Both the position numbers and the translations under genes were made by a program. Shown here in pieces: positions 6,179 to 8,328 of a stretch of 8,328 nucleotides of DNA (position 1 is its first letter; every line of letters starts with the position of its first letter). Below the pieces are notes generated by a model. The model was not told the origin of the DNA and made no database searches. It was given only the letters and a program-made list of their open reading frames with translations. This stretch comes from CAJWLW01 sp963580095 (GTDB lineage: Bacteria; Verrucomicrobiota; Lentisphaeria; JABSQK01; CAJWLW01). The stretch covers positions 1 through 8,328 of the forward strand of contig CAUZJQ010000184.1 in the NCBI GenBank assembly GCA_963580095.1, in the 5' to 3' direction.

Positions 6179-7045
6179 ATGAACAATTTCTGCAAACTTC
6201 TTGCTGTCCTGATACTGGGGCGCCTGTATGTCACGCCGGTGACAGGCCAAACGTGTTATTCCTCCGGCACACGCGTGTACGACTCCGGCAACAGCAACGG
6301 TACGTCGGTCATATGGTCACAAGGCGACGACGACGGCCGCTTCCAGGAACGCCGCGTCTATGAAACTCCAACCCGGCGACGACGGCCGACCACAACGAGC
6401 CGTGTGTATTACATCAGCGTTCCCGAAGCACGCCCGCAACAGCCACGCTACGCAAGTTCACCGACGATCGTGCTGCCCAAATCCACCGGCATCGAGACGA
6501 TCGAAGAATCGGATTATGAGCTGCCGAATTTCTATTTTCCAGTTGAGTCACCCGACATCAAAACTCCACAGCCCCCTGCTTCAACAGCGCCGGCTCACGT
6601 TTCGGCGGGACGGACAGCGTGGCGTATTCTGGCGGACGGACGGAAACAATTGGCCTTCACCGCTTTTGGCGAGCTGTGCAGTGAATATCCCGGCCACGCC
6701 CAGTACAAGCTGGGCTACAGTCTCGCAGCGGCAGGAGCTGGCAATGATCGCACGGCGATCTGGGCCATGCGGCGAACCTTCGCGCTGTCGGCAAACAGTA
6801 TCGGTCCGATCCCGATCAACCAGAATCTGGCCAAGATGCTCGACCGGGTCGCAGCTTATTACGCCGATTTAGCGGCAACGCCAATGAGCAATCGCGACGC
6901 CAACTTCATGCTGGCGGCAGTCAACTACCTGCGCCACGATATCGATGGTGCACTGCAGGCAGTCGAAGCAGCGCGGGCATACGGTGATCTGAACCGCAGC
7001 ACGATCAATCTACGCCACATCCTCCTGGCAGACGCCGACGTGTAG
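6179..7045 (+). CDS. Secreted protein with low-complexity linker and TPR-like C-terminus
   Basis: A 288-aa exported protein of unknown function. The ATG at 6179 has GAGG five nt upstream and gives a typical signal peptide (residues 1 to about 23, hydrophobic LLAVLILGRLYV, then TPVTG before Gln24); an upstream GTG frame extension to 6104 lacks these features. Residues 25-140 are low complexity and probably disordered: Ser/Gly/Asn-rich, then a run of Arg in TPTRRRRPTTTSR, a VYYISVPEARPQQP segment and Pro-rich stretches. From about 144 the protein is helical: AWRILADGRKQLAFTAFGEL, then GYSLAAAGAGNDRTAIWAMRR (about 169-189), and a second unit near 241-270 with AAVNYLRHDIDGALQAVEAA. These helical pairs resemble degenerate TPR motifs. 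It ends in tandem TAG stops. It is likely a periplasmic or surface scaffold; no catalytic motif is seen. Confidence 0.8.
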   Translation: MNNFCKLLAVLILGRLYVTPVTGQTCYSSGTRVYDSGNSNGTSVIWSQGDDDGRFQERRVYETPTRRRRPTTTSRVYYISVPEARPQQPRYASSPTIVLPKSTGIETIEESDYELPNFYFPVESPDIKTPQPPASTAPAHVSAGRTAWRILADGRKQLAFTAFGELCSEYPGHAQYKLGYSLAAAGAGNDRTAIWAMRRTFALSANSIGPIPINQNLAKMLDRVAAYYADLAATPMSNRDANFMLAAVNYLRHDIDGALQAVEAARAYGDLNRSTINLRHILLADADV

Positions 7046-7116
7046 TAGCGCCGCAGGATATCAATCTCCTGCTGCAGGCGGAGGCGCGGTTCCAATACCA
7101 ACCCCGTCCGCAATGT

Positions 7117-7186
7117 GCCTGATGTCCGACAGGCCGGCAATGCCCATCACTCGCGCCGCTCCTTCATCGCTTTACGGACATCAGGC
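7117..7186. repeat. Perfect 12-bp inverted repeat spanning the convergent intergenic region
   Basis: GCCTGATGTCCG at 7117-7128 and its exact reverse complement CGGACATCAGGC at 7175-7186 flank 46 nt. The right arm contains the stop codon (7183-7181) and the last Ala codon of the RNase Z-like gene. It could form a long-loop hairpin in transcripts of either strand, or mark a two-site protein target. No T-run follows either arm, so it is not a standard rho-independent terminator. Confidence 0.6.
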
Positions 7187-8002
7187 GAATTCAGTAACGC
7201 GGTGGTACGGAACCCATTCGTAATTTAGACCGTGCGACTCAGCCTTGTCGATCAGCGGCCCAACAACGCGGTACGGCTCGTAGCGCGGCGATATGTGGGC
7301 CAGGATCAAACGCTTCACGCGGGCTTCGTGGGCCAGGTCGAAAACCTCCTGAAGTGTGCAGTGCGTCGGACCTCCGCGGTCATCGGCGTTGAGAAAGGTC
7401 GCGTCGTGGATCAGGATGTCGGCGTCTTCGAATTCGCGCGGATCGATCGGCATCGTATCGCCGGAATAGCAAAACCGTTTAGCATCGTAATAGTCGAATT
7501 TCTCGGCATCCGGCATGGCAGCGATCTCGGGGCCGGGCTTGCCCACATGCACTTCTTTCAGACGTTTCCGGCTTTCGAGGATCCGATAACCCAGCGGCTG
7601 GTCGCACGGATGCACCACTTGGATCGCCTCGCACACTCGCCCTTTGCGCAACTCAATACGGTCACCGGCGTCGATCGGCACCCATTCCAGCGGATATTTG
7701 ACATGGCTTCCCATCATGCGGTCGACGGTCTCACGGATCAGCGCTATCGACCGGTCGCGGCGCGGGTAATAGATGCTTAGGGGCTTGGCATTGTCGCCTT
7801 TGGTCGACTGGCGCAGGCTGATCAGCAGCGGCAACCCGGTGATGTGATCAATGTGGCCGTGGGACAGAAAAATCTTTTCGATCGCAAAGATGCCGGCACG
7901 CAGGTACAGCGCCGCACCTTCACCGCAGTCGAACATCACGCGGTCAGGCGCGTAGAAATACCAGTTCGAATAGAGGCCCTTCGAATATGCTTTGATGATC
8001 AT
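7181..8002 (-). CDS. RNase Z-like metallo-beta-lactamase-fold hydrolase
   Basis: A 273-aa cytoplasmic zinc hydrolase of the RNase Z/ElaC group, whose known members cut tRNA precursors at the 3' side of the acceptor stem. Numbered from the ATG at 8002, the metal ligands are visible: SHGHIDH with His48, His50, Asp52 and His53; His131 in HPCDQPLGYR; Asp182 in YSGDT; and His236 in LAHISPRY. The I-H-D-A-T-F block (198-203) is also typical. The N-terminal IIKAYSKGLYSNWYF replaces the usual LGTxxxxP opening, and KPGPEIAAM (155-163) stands where RNase Z has its GxPPGP-type segment. I chose the ATG at 8002 because the extension up to 8143 has no family similarity and is Cys/Ser-rich; no clear Shine-Dalgarno sequence precedes 8002. 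It might mature tRNA, but it could act on another phosphodiester or small substrate. Confidence 0.88.
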   Translation of the reverse strand: MIIKAYSKGLYSNWYFYAPDRVMFDCGEGAALYLRAGIFAIEKIFLSHGHIDHITGLPLLISLRQSTKGDNAKPLSIYYPRRDRSIALIRETVDRMMGSHVKYPLEWVPIDAGDRIELRKGRVCEAIQVVHPCDQPLGYRILESRKRLKEVHVGKPGPEIAAMPDAEKFDYYDAKRFCYSGDTMPIDPREFEDADILIHDATFLNADDRGGPTHCTLQEVFDLAHEARVKRLILAHISPRYEPYRVVGPLIDKAESHGLNYEWVPYHRVTEFA

Positions 8003-8246
8003 GGACAGGCAGTGGGTGGTGGCTGATACCGGAGAATTAGCAAACGGAAGATAACCTCTGAGACAGTGCTTTCCAGATAAAACGTCGGTTACCCGGTCCC
8101 CGAAACTCGTTAGACCATCCGATTGCATGCAGCGTGCATTCAACCGGTGCCAGATTCATAAAATCCGACCCCAGCATCCCGTGGATCAATGCCGGCCGCA
8201 GCATGGACGCGAGGATGCTTGCGTGAGCTCGAATTCGGTCGGCGGT

Positions 8247-8328
8247 TCAACCATCGATAAGGGTCTTGTAGGCAGCGCAAACAACGTCGAGTTGCCGGTC
8301 GAGCGAATAACTGTTCGCGATGAAGGCC
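8247..8328 (-). CDS. 3' end of a minus-strand gene, possibly a glycosyltransferase
   Basis: Reading the minus strand from the window edge, 26 codons stay open to a TGA at 8249-8247, giving AFIANSYSLDRQLDVVCAAY followed by KTLIDG. The pattern of an S-x-x-x-Q/R helix leading to Y-x-x-L near the end resembles the C-terminal helix of GT4/GT1-family glycosyltransferases, which would suit the LPS context. The fragment is short, so both its coding status and its family are tentative. The 244 nt between it and the chosen start of the RNase Z-like gene (8003-8246) show no recognisable gene, tRNA or strong promoter; only a 7-bp inverted repeat AGCATCC/GGATGCT at 8173-8179 and 8213-8219. Confidence 0.45.
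   Translation of the reverse strand, partial: AFIANSYSLDRQLDVVCAAYKTLIDG

Noticed and set aside
6925..7140. Minus-strand 71-codon frame reaching into the convergent gap, with a helical-looking segment
   Set aside because: More than half lies antisense to the TPR-like gene, the start is TTG without a ribosome binding site, and the remainder is Arg-rich without similarity.
8003..8143. N-terminal extension of 47 codons for the RNase Z-like protein
   Set aside because: The added residues have no MBL-fold character and no signal peptide; the family N-terminus fits the ATG at 8002, although no strong ribosome binding site is seen at either start.

Overview
The window reads as chromosome of a Gram-negative bacterium of moderately high GC. 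Evidence for an outer membrane is direct: an ADP-heptose:LPS heptosyltransferase (WaaF type) and a dTDP-glucose pathway enzyme (RmlA) are both present. The stand-alone bacterial SUI1/YciH protein, the RNase Z-like hydrolase and the secreted protein with a low-complexity linker and TPR-like tail would suit the PVC group (Verrucomicrobiota/Kiritimatiellota) or a neighbouring lineage. That placement is an impression from protein style, not a demonstrated assignment. No phage, transposase, CRISPR, tRNA or rRNA is visible, and every gene-free stretch is shorter than 300 bases.

Layout. Positions 1-492 (+) hold the C-terminal half of RmlA. It converges on a long minus-strand gene train read from about 5506 down to 588: a 67-aa two-TM protein (5506-5303), WaaF-like heptosyltransferase (5306-4212), secreted S41/Ctp protease (4102-2885), RmlD-like sugar-nucleotide reductase (2888-2025), YfcE/MJ0936-type metallophosphoesterase (2028-1525), a 147-aa membrane-anchored protein (1528-1085) and, after a 90-nt gap, a 135-aa multi-TM protein (995-588). 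Four of the junctions are 4-nt stop/start overlaps (one TTGA, three ATGA). The S41 gene carries a clear Shine-Dalgarno sequence, while the three ATGA-coupled genes after it do not, which suggests translational coupling.

A SUI1-family gene (5565-5936, +) is divergent from the train. It is followed by a 242-nt AT-richer gap with two small palindromes and then a secreted TPR-like protein (6179-7045, +). That gene converges on an RNase Z-like metallo-beta-lactamase-fold gene (8002-7181, -). The convergent gap carries a perfect 12-bp inverted repeat, one arm of which contains the hydrolase stop codon. At the right edge is the last 26 codons of another minus-strand gene, possibly a glycosyltransferase.

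Functionally the region is envelope-centred: nucleotide-sugar synthesis, LPS core assembly, a periplasmic protease and several small membrane proteins, with two RNA/translation-related housekeeping genes alongside. I do not see a clear new defence or mobile system. The most notable items are the tightly coupled S41-reductase-phosphoesterase-membrane protein cassette, the Tyr-x-x-x-Arg substitution in the reductase, and the 12-bp inverted repeat.
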